Of a stretch of DNA of 64,000 nucleotides, positions 27,073 through 34,936 are shown piece after piece. The stretch covers positions 28,667 through 92,666 of the forward strand of contig NZ_PDDM01000024.1 in assembly GCF_002914585.1 (NCBI RefSeq), given 5' to 3'. The position numbers and the translations under genes are program-made. Source of the DNA: Pseudanabaena sp. BC1403. GTDB lineage: Bacteria; Cyanobacteriota; Cyanobacteriia; Pseudanabaenales; Pseudanabaenaceae. Position 1 is the stretch's first letter. Each line of letters starts with the position of its first letter. The notes under the pieces were generated by a model, which saw only the letters and a program-made list of their open reading frames with translations, had not been told where the DNA came from and ran no database searches.

Positions 27073-27747
27073 ATGAACGTTCTATATATTGAAGATGAAG
27101 AGAAAATTGCCAATTTCGTGTGCATTGGGTTAAAAGAACATGGCTTTGTAGTTGATTATTGCAATAACGGTAATGATGGCTATGCGCGTGCTTCAACTTT
27201 TGAGTATGATGCGATCGTGCTGGACATTATGATTCCTGGGAAAGATGGCTTGGCGATCCTGAAAGGCTTACGCAAAGAGGGAAGTACTACTCCCGTAATT
27301 TTATTAACCGCACGAAACGAGTTAGATGATCGCCTTGCAGGGTTAAATCTCGGAGCCGATGATTACATTGCCAAACCATTTTTTGTCGAAGAATTAATTG
27401 CTCGTATTCATGCTGTTGTTCGACGAGTTTCAGGCGATCGCCAAAATATTCTCAGCGTTGCTTCACTAAAATTAGACCGTCTTACCCGCGAATTCACCTG
27501 CAAGCAGCAAGTAATTGAACTTACCTCGCGCGAATTCAATCTACTTGAATATTTGATGCGATCCCCAGGTCGCGTTTTTACGCGCACCCAAATTCTTGAA
27601 CATGTTTGGGGGTATGACTTCAATCCAAACACCAACATAATTGATGTTTGCATTCAACGCATTCGTAAAAAAATCGAAAAAGTCGATGGTGAAGAATGTC
27701 TGGAAAGTGTGCGCGGTGTCGGTTATCGTTTTCGCAAGCCAATCTAG
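27073..27747 (+). CDS. OmpR-family response regulator
   Basis: A 224-residue regulator. GAGGA at 27062-27066 is spaced well for ATG 27073, whereas an in-frame ATG at 27067 is too close, so the start is set at 27073. Receiver domain 1-115 with phosphoacceptor D51 in IVLDIMIPG and the conserved Lys in YIAKPF. Winged-helix DNA-binding domain 125-224 with the RVFTRTQILEHVWGYDFN recognition region and VRGVGYRF. It should be phosphorylated by the kinase encoded seven bases downstream. Confidence 0.93.
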   Translation: MNVLYIEDEEKIANFVCIGLKEHGFVVDYCNNGNDGYARASTFEYDAIVLDIMIPGKDGLAILKGLRKEGSTTPVILLTARNELDDRLAGLNLGADDYIAKPFFVEELIARIHAVVRRVSGDRQNILSVASLKLDRLTREFTCKQQVIELTSREFNLLEYLMRSPGRVFTRTQILEHVWGYDFNPNTNIIDVCIQRIRKKIEKVDGEECLESVRGVGYRFRKPI

Positions 27748-27753
27748 AAACCA

Positions 27754-29337
27754 TTGAAGCTCAAATCATTCCGTGTTCGTATAGCCTTATTATCTGCTTT
27801 ATTAGCGGGAACTGCGATCACGGGTTTTAGTGGAGTCACTTACTTTCTATTCTATCAATCCAAATTAAATGCGATCGACAATGATATCAAAGAGCATCTC
27901 CTACGTGAATCCCTAGTCCCAAGACCAACTTTTCATTGGCAAGCTTACGAGAAAAATCGAGCTTCATTTTTGGGGAATCAGACTCAAAATGCAATTGCTC
28001 TGTTGGTTATTGATGCCAATGGCAAAACTATTCATCAATCCCAGAACTGGCAAATAGAACTATATCCTGAATCACTATTTCCTAATTTTCCCAATTCAGC
28101 GATCGCTAATCCTAGACCGCCTCAAATAGAATCACAGCTCTCAACAAAGCCTCCAAATCTTGAAGCCCGAAGACCATCAAGACCTAATCCCAACCGCAAC
28201 CGATTAGAAGGAAATGCATCTTTTGCGATCCCTCCAAAATTAGAGCAGCCAGCAAATCCAAGTTTAGAACGCCCCCAAGATGGATCTTTTGAAGTTCCCA
28301 GAAATTTATCCGATCTAGTCACGCGCAATATTTCAACGGGAAAGTGGCGTATGGGCACTGTCTCTGCACCATTTATTAGAATTGCGATCGCAGTAAATTT
28401 ACAAGTAATTGATCACGAGATGAGTGCAGTTCAAAATGTTTTTCTGATCGCCGTGCCTTTAACTCTTTTATTAGTGATGCTCGGCGCATGGTGGTTGTCG
28501 GGTGATGCATTGAAACCAATTAGAAACATTACGGCAACTATCCGCCGAGTCAATGCCAAAGGGCTTAATCAGCGTACATCAATTGTAAATATGGATGTGG
28601 AATTTGTGGAACTAGTCCAAGTGTTTAATCAAATGATGGAACGACTAGAACGTAGTTTTCTACAAGCTTCAAGATTTAGTGCTGATGCGGCTCACGAACT
28701 CAAGACCCCTTTGGCAATTTTACAAGGAGAGTTAGAGCTAGCGTTACAACGCACAGAGACAGGTTCAGCAATGCAGCAAACTATAAGCAATTTAATTGAT
28801 GAAGTCTGTCGCTTGAGTTCAATTACCCGCAAATTGCTACTGCTTTCCCTTGCCGATGCAGGTCGAATGAATGTCCAATCAACAGCATTTAATTTCTCGC
28901 AAGTTCTTGATGAATTAGCCGAAGATATCGAAATCCTAGCGCCTGAACTGAAGCTAAAATTAGATATCTCACCTAACTTAAAAGTTCTGGGCGATCGCGA
29001 ATTGCTCACCCAAGTTCTCCAAAATCTAATCAACAATGCAATCAAATATAACTTACCCAATGGCTGGATTCAAATTCTTGCTAAGCAAAAGGGAAATTCG
29101 CTATTTATTACTGTGAGCAATAGTTCAAAGGATATACCTGCTGGCGATCGCGATCGTATCTTTGAGCGTTTCCATCGTGCCGATCACTCTCGTAATCGCG
29201 AGGTTGAGGGCTTTGGTTTAGGGTTAAGTCTCTCAAGAGAAATCTCTCGCGCTCATAATGGCAACTTGCAACTTGATCAAGCAATTTCAGGCAGTACCAG
29301 TTTCACACTCCTGTTGCCAATACATCCTCATCATTGA
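27754..29337 (+). CDS. Sensor histidine kinase of the OmpR pair
   Basis: A 527-residue membrane kinase with a TTG start that is the only one ahead of the membrane anchor. TM1 at about 11-33, a Pro/Asn-rich periplasmic region to about 223, TM2 about 224-246, HAMP 247-300, then HisKA with H314 in DAAHELKTP and HATPase_c with NLINNAIKYNL and GFGLGLSLSREI. The periplasmic region carries runs of RP and PP and might fit the adjacent proline-rich secreted repeat protein. It is translationally adjacent to the regulator. Confidence 0.9.
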   Translation: MKLKSFRVRIALLSALLAGTAITGFSGVTYFLFYQSKLNAIDNDIKEHLLRESLVPRPTFHWQAYEKNRASFLGNQTQNAIALLVIDANGKTIHQSQNWQIELYPESLFPNFPNSAIANPRPPQIESQLSTKPPNLEARRPSRPNPNRNRLEGNASFAIPPKLEQPANPSLERPQDGSFEVPRNLSDLVTRNISTGKWRMGTVSAPFIRIAIAVNLQVIDHEMSAVQNVFLIAVPLTLLLVMLGAWWLSGDALKPIRNITATIRRVNAKGLNQRTSIVNMDVEFVELVQVFNQMMERLERSFLQASRFSADAAHELKTPLAILQGELELALQRTETGSAMQQTISNLIDEVCRLSSITRKLLLLSLADAGRMNVQSTAFNFSQVLDELAEDIEILAPELKLKLDISPNLKVLGDRELLTQVLQNLINNAIKYNLPNGWIQILAKQKGNSLFITVSNSSKDIPAGDRDRIFERFHRADHSRNREVEGFGLGLSLSREISRAHNGNLQLDQAISGSTSFTLLLPIHPHH

Positions 29338-29353
29338 TGACAGCTCTTTGTTC

Positions 29354-29403
29354 TCAAACCCAAACCAAAGAAAATTTCAAAAATTTCTTTGGTTTGGGTT
29401 TGA
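29354..29403 (+). terminator. Terminator after the kinase gene
   Basis: Perfect 20-base arms 29354-29373 and 29384-29403. Confidence 0.75.
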
Positions 29404-29490
29404 TCAAAGAACGCAGTAAGCTAATCATCATTAACAAACCATCTTCAAAACCCACAAATATCTTGCAAATCAACACGCAAATCGCTGTAA

Positions 29491-29654
29491 TCAGAATTAC
29501 TGAGATAGATTCCAGCAATTCTCATTATGAAACCGATTTTGGTGTTTCAAGCGCCTTTGGCGCTTGAAACACCAAAATCGGTTTTTTGAAAGCCCGCCTT
29601 AGGCGGGCTTTCAAAAAACCGATTTTTACAATGAGAATTACTGAGATAGATTCC
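29491..29654. repeat. Nested cruciform with direct and inverted repeats
   Basis: A 26-arm perfect palindrome (29530-29584) is followed by a second hairpin (GAAAGCCCGCC/GGCGGGCTTTC, about 29587-29613), and the word AAACCGATTTT appears three times. Outside, AATTCTCATT / AATGAGAATT is inverted and GAATTACTGAGATAGATTCC is direct. Together it fills most of the 407-base spacer 29338-29744; no gene seen. Confidence 0.75.
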
Positions 29655-29744
29655 CTTAACTATTAGGAAAGGTGATCGTCACGATATAATAGTAAACCTG
29701 AAGATGCGATCGATGGAGTCCCCCAGTTTAGGATAAACCTTAAT

Positions 29745-30113
29745 ATGCTTACTTATTCATTGCTAGAGCAGATCCTAATCAATCTGGGATATGCCGTAGA
29801 TTTTAATCTTCGTTATCATGCTAAATTAACCGCTTTTATTCCCGTTGATGGCTATGAATCAGACATAGAGCTTGAATTTCGAGAGGGCTATAGCAGCGAA
29901 TTAGGCGATCGCGAGGCTTTACTTCAACTAGAATGGCTGATGGCTGATGGCGAAAGCTGCCTAGTTCTAGATAGTAATTCTTTGGATGATGTCGATGAAG
30001 TTCCCCACGTATTTTCCACAGAGAAGCTCATCTTGAGGAAAGTGTTTGATCAGATATTACAAAAAATTGCCAAAGCTTCCGAAAGCTCTGTACACACCCA
30101 CCAAAGCCAATAA
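29745..30113 (+). CDS. Conserved hypothetical protein
   Basis: A 122-residue acidic soluble protein. No family recognised. The pattern is beta-alpha rich: SLLEQILINLGYAVDFNLRYH, then AFIPVDGYESDIELEFREGY, LQLEWLMADGESCLVLDSNSLDD. It is convergent with the injection-system cluster. Function not assigned. Confidence 0.55.
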   Translation: MLTYSLLEQILINLGYAVDFNLRYHAKLTAFIPVDGYESDIELEFREGYSSELGDREALLQLEWLMADGESCLVLDSNSLDDVDEVPHVFSTEKLILRKVFDQILQKIAKASESSVHTHQSQ

Positions 30114-30184
30114 AAATTTTAAAATTATTGTTTTGCCGCACTTTTAAAATTTATTGTGTTTCATTTCATCAGAAATTGTTACAA

Positions 30185-30217
30185 GATAAGAGATAGCGCT
30201 TTTCGTCATCTCTTATC
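30185..30217. terminator. Bidirectional terminator
   Basis: Stem GATAAGAGAT / ATCTCTTATC (30185-30194 with 30208-30217), sitting between convergent genes. Confidence 0.55.
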
Positions 30218-30232
30218 TCTTTTGTAGATATC

Positions 30233-30571
30233 TCAGCTAGAAGGATGTTCTGTCTCTTCGGTTAACCCACTCCATTCTATATCTTCTAGCTCATTAATCT
30301 GACGATAAAACTTTTGTAAATAGCTGAGATCGCTAGCGAATAAATTTTCGATTACCATCGAACTAATTTCTTCCAACCCCCCTAATTTAATAATTACTCT
30401 CGCTAAAATAATTACAGTTGCGTAAGCAGGATTACTTCTTACACGCGGATCACGCATTGGGATAATCTCATCGATCGCTCTAGACAATCGCATTACACCT
30501 TTACGGTGTAGATTGCCATCACCATCAACATAGCCCTTGGGTAGCGTAAATTCAAACTCTGTTTGAATCAT
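30233..30571 (-). CDS. Tail-assembly-like protein of the injection system
   Basis: A 112-residue protein starting EFEFTLPKGYVDGDGNLHRKGVMRLSRAIDEIIPMRDPRV, a pattern seen in phage tail assembly / gp41-like proteins found next to tube genes in contractile systems. Last gene of the minus-strand structural block. The role in tube or tape-measure assembly is by family resemblance. Confidence 0.6.
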   Translation of the reverse strand: MIQTEFEFTLPKGYVDGDGNLHRKGVMRLSRAIDEIIPMRDPRVRSNPAYATVIILARVIIKLGGLEEISSMVIENLFASDLSYLQKFYRQINELEDIEWSGLTEETEHPSS

Positions 30572-30611
30572 ATTTGAACCATATTTTAATCATAAGCGTT
30601 TAATTAATCTA

Positions 30612-31103
30612 TTAATTAATCCGTAAAAAGTCTCTAACGGATAACTCTATCTCAGTAATCGCAAATTCGCTAGCATCAGCTTTAAATTCGGAAACTTTGT
30701 AACGCATCGGCCAAGCGCCATTAAATCGAAATCGAGCTTTTTCTATAGAAGCTTGGTCATAAACAGTGATATCTCCATCTCGGAGTTGTTGCGCCCAGTT
30801 ACCATCTTCCACAGCTTTCAGCCAATTCCACATGGTCATGGAAATATTCAGCCCTTGTTTGAGCGTAATATTCTCACTTTTAACATTTCCTGGCAGCTTT
30901 GTGCGGACGACCCGTCCTTTTGTCGAACCACTCTTTCCCCATACTTGCGGAGTAACTTCAACAATTTCAATTGCTTCTTGACTTCGCGACAACCCACTAC
31001 ATTCCATAAAGTAGCCGTCAATTTTTTCTAAGCTACCCTGTAAAGTAATTTCTACATAAAATTTAGACTTAGCTAAAAATTCTATTTGCGTTTCTGCTGT
31101 CAT
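30612..31103 (-). CDS. T4-gp19-like tail tube protein 3
   Basis: A 163-residue protein from ATG 31103; a TTG at 31121 is within the GGAGGAAGGTG ribosome site. The sequence (KSKFYVEITLQGSLEKIDGYFMECSGLSRSQEAIEI) is of the gp19/Hcp-like tube family used in contractile tails and injection systems. It is the most distinct of three tube-like proteins here and may form a tube-baseplate junction rather than the main tube; inference from known systems having several gp19 variants. Confidence 0.75.
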   Translation of the reverse strand: MTAETQIEFLAKSKFYVEITLQGSLEKIDGYFMECSGLSRSQEAIEIVEVTPQVWGKSGSTKGRVVRTKLPGNVKSENITLKQGLNISMTMWNWLKAVEDGNWAQQLRDGDITVYDQASIEKARFRFNGAWPMRYKVSEFKADASEFAITEIELSVRDFLRIN

Positions 31104-31129
31104 GAAATCACCTTCCTCCAAATTTTAAT

Positions 31130-31154
31130 ATGAGTGGCGCTCAGCACCACTCAT
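31130..31154. terminator. Small hairpin between tube genes
   Basis: ATGAGTGG / CCACTCAT stem between tube genes 2 and 3. Could be an attenuator that tunes relative expression. Confidence 0.35.
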
Positions 31155-31164
31155 AACTATGTTT

Positions 31165-31638
31165 TTAAGTTTTGCGGTGCAAAGTCTGATACACAAATTC
31201 AATCGTCTCGGTGGCTAGTCCTTCAGAACCAGCTTCTAGCTTAATTGATTTATAGCTAGCGGGCATTACTCCAGTCATTTCCCAAGTAGCAGCAGCTTCG
31301 CCGCCCTGATTGTAAAGAGTGATCGTACCAGTTTTGCGCTCGCCTTTGGTTTTAGTACCACCACCTGCGAATGGCTCAGAATGCGAGTCACTATACCATT
31401 TGATCAGGCGATCATCCCCAACAGTACAGACAAACTCAACAGTAACCTTACTGTTAGTTGCACCTGTAACAGTAGCTTGAATTACTGATTTACCACTTTT
31501 TGATACTCCATAGGACTTACTATCTCCTGCTGTTTGGAGGGTTGAGCCAATACCACTGACTTTTTTTACAACCAAGTCCTCTAGCCCCGTTAAGCTAAAG
31601 TAATATTTAGAAGAGGCTAAAAATTCATCTTTTGCCAT
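31165..31638 (-). CDS. T4-gp19-like tail tube protein 2
   Basis: A 157-residue tube-family protein (FLASSKYYFSLTGLEDLVVKKVSG, then TVGDDRLIKWYSDSH and GEAAATWEMTGVMPASYKSIK). Same length and pattern as the neighbour at 31688. Tube proteins polymerise into the hollow rod driven out by sheath contraction. Cotranscribed with the other tube genes. Confidence 0.85.
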   Translation of the reverse strand: MAKDEFLASSKYYFSLTGLEDLVVKKVSGIGSTLQTAGDSKSYGVSKSGKSVIQATVTGATNSKVTVEFVCTVGDDRLIKWYSDSHSEPFAGGGTKTKGERKTGTITLYNQGGEAAATWEMTGVMPASYKSIKLEAGSEGLATETIEFVYQTLHRKT

Positions 31639-31687
31639 ATTTTTGTGCTCTCAAAATTTTGATAATGCGATAGACATGTAAGCGAAT

Positions 31688-32161
31688 CTACTTCACTCGG
31701 TTGATTTGCTCAGCGATAATTTCATAGGTTTCAACCGCCAAATCTTTACTTTCAGAACTGAAATCACTTACTTTGTAAGATTTCGGCCAGCAGTTGATTA
31801 GATCCCAGCGAATTACCTCATTATCGCCACTATCGTAAGCAGTGATTGAACCATTCTTACGATTTGCAGCCCATTCCCCTTTACCTCCTTCGCTTTTAGG
31901 CATGACAGCTAGGAACCAATTGTAAAAAGACATGTCCCCTTCAGTGACATAAACTTCAATGGTGACATTAGGGTTTTCTTCAAAACCTGCCGATGTACTT
32001 TGCCAAATAGTTTTGCCGCCTTTGGTGGATGCTAGTGGTTTTTCATGTCCTGCGGTTTGCCCCGTAAAACTAACTTCAGACACACTTTTAATTAGTTTGT
32101 CTTCCAACCCAGCAAATTCTACATAGTATCGACTAGTAGGAATTGGTTTAAGTTCTGCCAT
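31688..32161 (-). CDS. T4-gp19-like tail tube protein 1
   Basis: A 157-residue tube-family protein with an AAGGAGGAAGA ribosome site right before ATG 32161. Core: SRYYVEFAGLEDKLIKSVSEVSFTGQTAG, EGDMSFYNWFLAVM, EVIRWDLINCWPKSYKVSDF. The strong translation start fits a major structural protein. A palindrome separates it from the sheath gene upstream. Confidence 0.87.
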   Translation of the reverse strand: MAELKPIPTSRYYVEFAGLEDKLIKSVSEVSFTGQTAGHEKPLASTKGGKTIWQSTSAGFEENPNVTIEVYVTEGDMSFYNWFLAVMPKSEGGKGEWAANRKNGSITAYDSGDNEVIRWDLINCWPKSYKVSDFSSESKDLAVETYEIIAEQINRVK

Positions 32162-32274
32162 TCTTCCTCCTTGAAATCTGATTTACAGGTTTGTGCTACT
32201 AAATAACTATTTTAAAATCTTAAGCTATCAATCTGTAAGAATCACAGCATAAATCTTAAAAAAACTCTTGGAGA

Positions 32275-32313
32275 TCATGAAGAAGAACGCCCATTGGGCG
32301 TTCTTCTTCATGA
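32275..32313 (-). terminator. Hairpin between sheath and tube genes
   Basis: Perfect 19-base arms 32275-32293 and 32295-32313, one-base loop. It is directly downstream of the sheath stop and upstream of tube 1, on the path of minus-strand transcription. Confidence 0.75.
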
Positions 32314-32317
32314 ATCG

Positions 32318-34027
32318 TTAACTATTAGGTGACCACTGGCTGACGCGGAAGATCACAAATTCAGCAGGACGGACAGGGCAAATACCAACTTCGATATATA
32401 GGCGACCCATCATCATAGTTTCGTGGGTGTTGAGTGTGGCATCGCATTTGACGTAAAACGCTTCTGAGGAAGCACCACCAAATAATGCTCCATTCCGCCA
32501 AAGTCCTTCTAGGAAGTTACTAACGGTACGAGTTACTCTTGCCCATAGGTCAGTATCGTTGGGTTCAAATACAACCCATTGAGTACCAATTTCAATCGAT
32601 TTCTCAATATAGCTAATCAAGCGGCGGACACTGATGTAGCGCCATTGAATATTGTCTGGCTCGACCAAGGTGCGTGCGCCCCATACTTTGAAACCACGAT
32701 TGTAGCTGGCAAAGTTGCGGATACAATTGATACCGATGGGGTTGAGCATTTCTTGCTCACGCATGTTAGTTTCGTAAGCCAAGCCAAGTACGCCTCTAGG
32801 GGTGTCGTTAGCAGGAGCTTTGAAGATACCGCGTGATTGGTCGGTGCGACACCATAGCCCCATAACATGTCCACAGGGTGGAACGTAGGATGGTTTACCG
32901 CCCTTGCGAGGATTGGCGACTTTGATCCAAGGATAATAGAGTGCACCAAACATGGAACGACGGTTGAACATGCTCAACCATTGGGCTACATCTTGAGGCT
33001 TTTGGCGATCAGGTGGTACTGCTTCCATGCCTTTCGATGGCTTGATCGGAGGTGGATCAATTACTGCCATGCGGAAGGCGGGGCCAGGGAAGGAGTTTTC
33101 GCACATGCTGAGCATCATTTCCATGACACCATGTACTTGATCGATGTCGATCAAACCTGCTTCATAGACTCGCATTAGGTCTGGGCAAGCAATCATCGCA
33201 GTTTCATCGATTTCAAACATGCCTTGAATGCCAGTGCGATCGTCTCTTTGTCCGAGCAGGTCGCGAGCAAAGCGATCAATTGTGGAAATGTAAGGAGGTG
33301 GCGCGATCTCGTAGGCTCCGTTAGCGGGGCGACGGGAGAGCGGCTGTCCGCTGGTGGAGATGTCGGCGATGGTGACATATTCTGAGTCAGCGATCGCAGT
33401 TACAACATAGTCAGCAACATCTGTAGCTACCTGTGGATTCATCGAGACATGCTCGTATTTTTCCAGTTCTTGTCCACCTTGGACAACGACTACGTTGAAA
33501 AATTCACCAGTATTTAGGGGTGGCTCGGCATCAGCAGGAGCAGTTTCAGGAAGAGGTTTTGGAGTGCTTTCTTGAATGATGACCTTGATGCGATCGCTCG
33601 TTGAAGGTAGCGCTAACTGGCTCTCTGAAGCTGCGGCTGGCTTGATGTTAAACATCAAGGTGGGCTTATTGTTCGATGTGCCAATGCGAAGTGCGGTTGC
33701 TTCAGGGGCTGGAGGCTCAGAACCTGGAAGTCTTGTGCCAATGCTCGTTACCCAGCAGCGTCCCCCACCGTTAACAAACCAACCATTTACTGCGAAGGGC
33801 AAGTAAGCATCAAAGTCGGTGTATCCATCAGAGCCAGGGGCTGCGAAGTATTCGCGGTATTGATCCCATGATGTAACCATCATTGGTTTGAAAAGATCAG
33901 CATCACCGCGTACGTCTTCGGTAAATCCGATAAAACCTGCCACACTGAGGCTGATGCCTTCAATAGGACGACTGCCTTTATCAACCTCTTCGACGTATAC
34001 GCCCGGGGCGAAGTAGTCTAGTGCCAT
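32318..34027 (-). CDS. Contractile tail sheath protein
   Basis: A 569-residue sheath protein of the phage/injection-system family: YFAPGVYVEEVDKGSRPIEG at the start, FVNGGGRCWVTSIG, then a C-terminal domain with YETNMREQEMLNPIGINCIRNF, WGARTLVEP and YISVRRLISYIEKSIE, ending RPAEFVIFRVSQW. The C-terminus contains the interlocking strands found in all contractile sheaths. Contraction of the sheath drives the tube through a target membrane. It starts the minus-strand block, and faces away from the regulator gene. Confidence 0.93.
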   Translation of the reverse strand: MALDYFAPGVYVEEVDKGSRPIEGISLSVAGFIGFTEDVRGDADLFKPMMVTSWDQYREYFAAPGSDGYTDFDAYLPFAVNGWFVNGGGRCWVTSIGTRLPGSEPPAPEATALRIGTSNNKPTLMFNIKPAAASESQLALPSTSDRIKVIIQESTPKPLPETAPADAEPPLNTGEFFNVVVVQGGQELEKYEHVSMNPQVATDVADYVVTAIADSEYVTIADISTSGQPLSRRPANGAYEIAPPPYISTIDRFARDLLGQRDDRTGIQGMFEIDETAMIACPDLMRVYEAGLIDIDQVHGVMEMMLSMCENSFPGPAFRMAVIDPPPIKPSKGMEAVPPDRQKPQDVAQWLSMFNRRSMFGALYYPWIKVANPRKGGKPSYVPPCGHVMGLWCRTDQSRGIFKAPANDTPRGVLGLAYETNMREQEMLNPIGINCIRNFASYNRGFKVWGARTLVEPDNIQWRYISVRRLISYIEKSIEIGTQWVVFEPNDTDLWARVTRTVSNFLEGLWRNGALFGGASSEAFYVKCDATLNTHETMMMGRLYIEVGICPVRPAEFVIFRVSQWSPNS

Positions 34028-34111
34028 ATGCCACCCGTAATAACTATGTCTATGGGTATATACAGTAAGGATGATCGAAATTTTGGGTTATTAGACTTTA
34101 GTCTATACTTC

Positions 34112-34209
34112 TAAATAAGTAACTGAGCATAGTAAAGAACAAAGTCAAAATCCGCACCGCCCGCTACGCAGGCGATGCAGATTTTGGGATTTTACTTAGC
34201 TACTTACTT
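34112..34209. repeat. Element D copy upstream of the regulator
   Basis: Begins AAATAAGTAACTGAGCAT and ends TAGCTACTTACTT, imperfectly inverted; inner hairpin CAAAATCCGCACCGCCC...GCAGATTTTG. Related to 11178-11260. Lies in the divergent promoter between sheath and regulator. Confidence 0.65.
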
Positions 34210-34237
34210 CTAGATAAAGATCTATAGCAAATGATCT

Positions 34238-34936
34238 ATGACAACTACGGCTCAGATAGTATCGGTTCTATTGGTAGAAGATGACTCCAATTTTCGGCGC
34301 GGTTTACACACACTGCTAAGTTTTTATAGTGATGATTGCTATCTCCAGTTTAAAATTGTCGGGGAAGCTACCTCTTGCGATCAAGCAATCAAACTGGTAG
34401 TCGAGCAGAAGCCTGCATTAATTCTTTTAGATATAAAGCTGGACTTAAAATCACCCGAAGATAGTGGGCTAAAAGTGCTGATGGTTCTCAAAAAGTTAGA
34501 TTATCATGGCAAAGTTTTAATTTTGTCTGCCCATCGTGAAGATGAATTAGTATTTAGATCAATGCAATTGGGAGCAAGAGGATATGTGGCGAAAGATCGC
34601 ATTGGCAGTCAACTTTATGAGGCAATTTCAACGGTTATGAACGATGAAATCTTCTTGCCACCCGATATTGCCACGAGCTTCTTTCGGATTTTTCATTTTT
34701 ATGCAGGGCGATCGCTACAAGGGCACTCCACAATTCATCTCACCGATCGCGAACAGGAGGTATTGAACTGGCTAATTAAGGGGGCATCAAACGAAGATAT
34801 TTCCCGCTATCTACATGTGACGACCGCTACCGTCAAAGCGCATCTCACTAGTGTATTTGAGAAGTTAGGTGTCGCTAGTCGCACACAGGCGATCGTCAGA
34901 GCATTGAAATTAGGTTTGGTGAGTGGAGATGAGTAA
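34238..34936 (+). CDS. NarL/LuxR-family response regulator
   Basis: A 232-residue regulator: receiver domain with phosphoacceptor D65 in LILLDIKL and a conserved Lys in GYVAKDR, then a LuxR-type HTH at about 160-225 (LTDREQEVLNWLIKGASNEDISRYLHVTTATVKAHLTSVFEKLG). No kinase is adjacent. It overlaps the DUF4255 gene by eight bases and faces away from the sheath gene, so it is the best candidate for control of the injection system. Confidence 0.88.
   Translation: MTTTAQIVSVLLVEDDSNFRRGLHTLLSFYSDDCYLQFKIVGEATSCDQAIKLVVEQKPALILLDIKLDLKSPEDSGLKVLMVLKKLDYHGKVLILSAHREDELVFRSMQLGARGYVAKDRIGSQLYEAISTVMNDEIFLPPDIATSFFRIFHFYAGRSLQGHSTIHLTDREQEVLNWLIKGASNEDISRYLHVTTATVKAHLTSVFEKLGVASRTQAIVRALKLGLVSGDE

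Noticed and set aside
29334..29567. 77-codon plus-strand frame after the kinase
   Set aside because: It lies wholly in terminator and cruciform sequence.
32318..34027. Prophage
   Set aside because: No capsid, terminase, portal, integrase or lysis genes; sheath plus DUF4255 points to an injection system.
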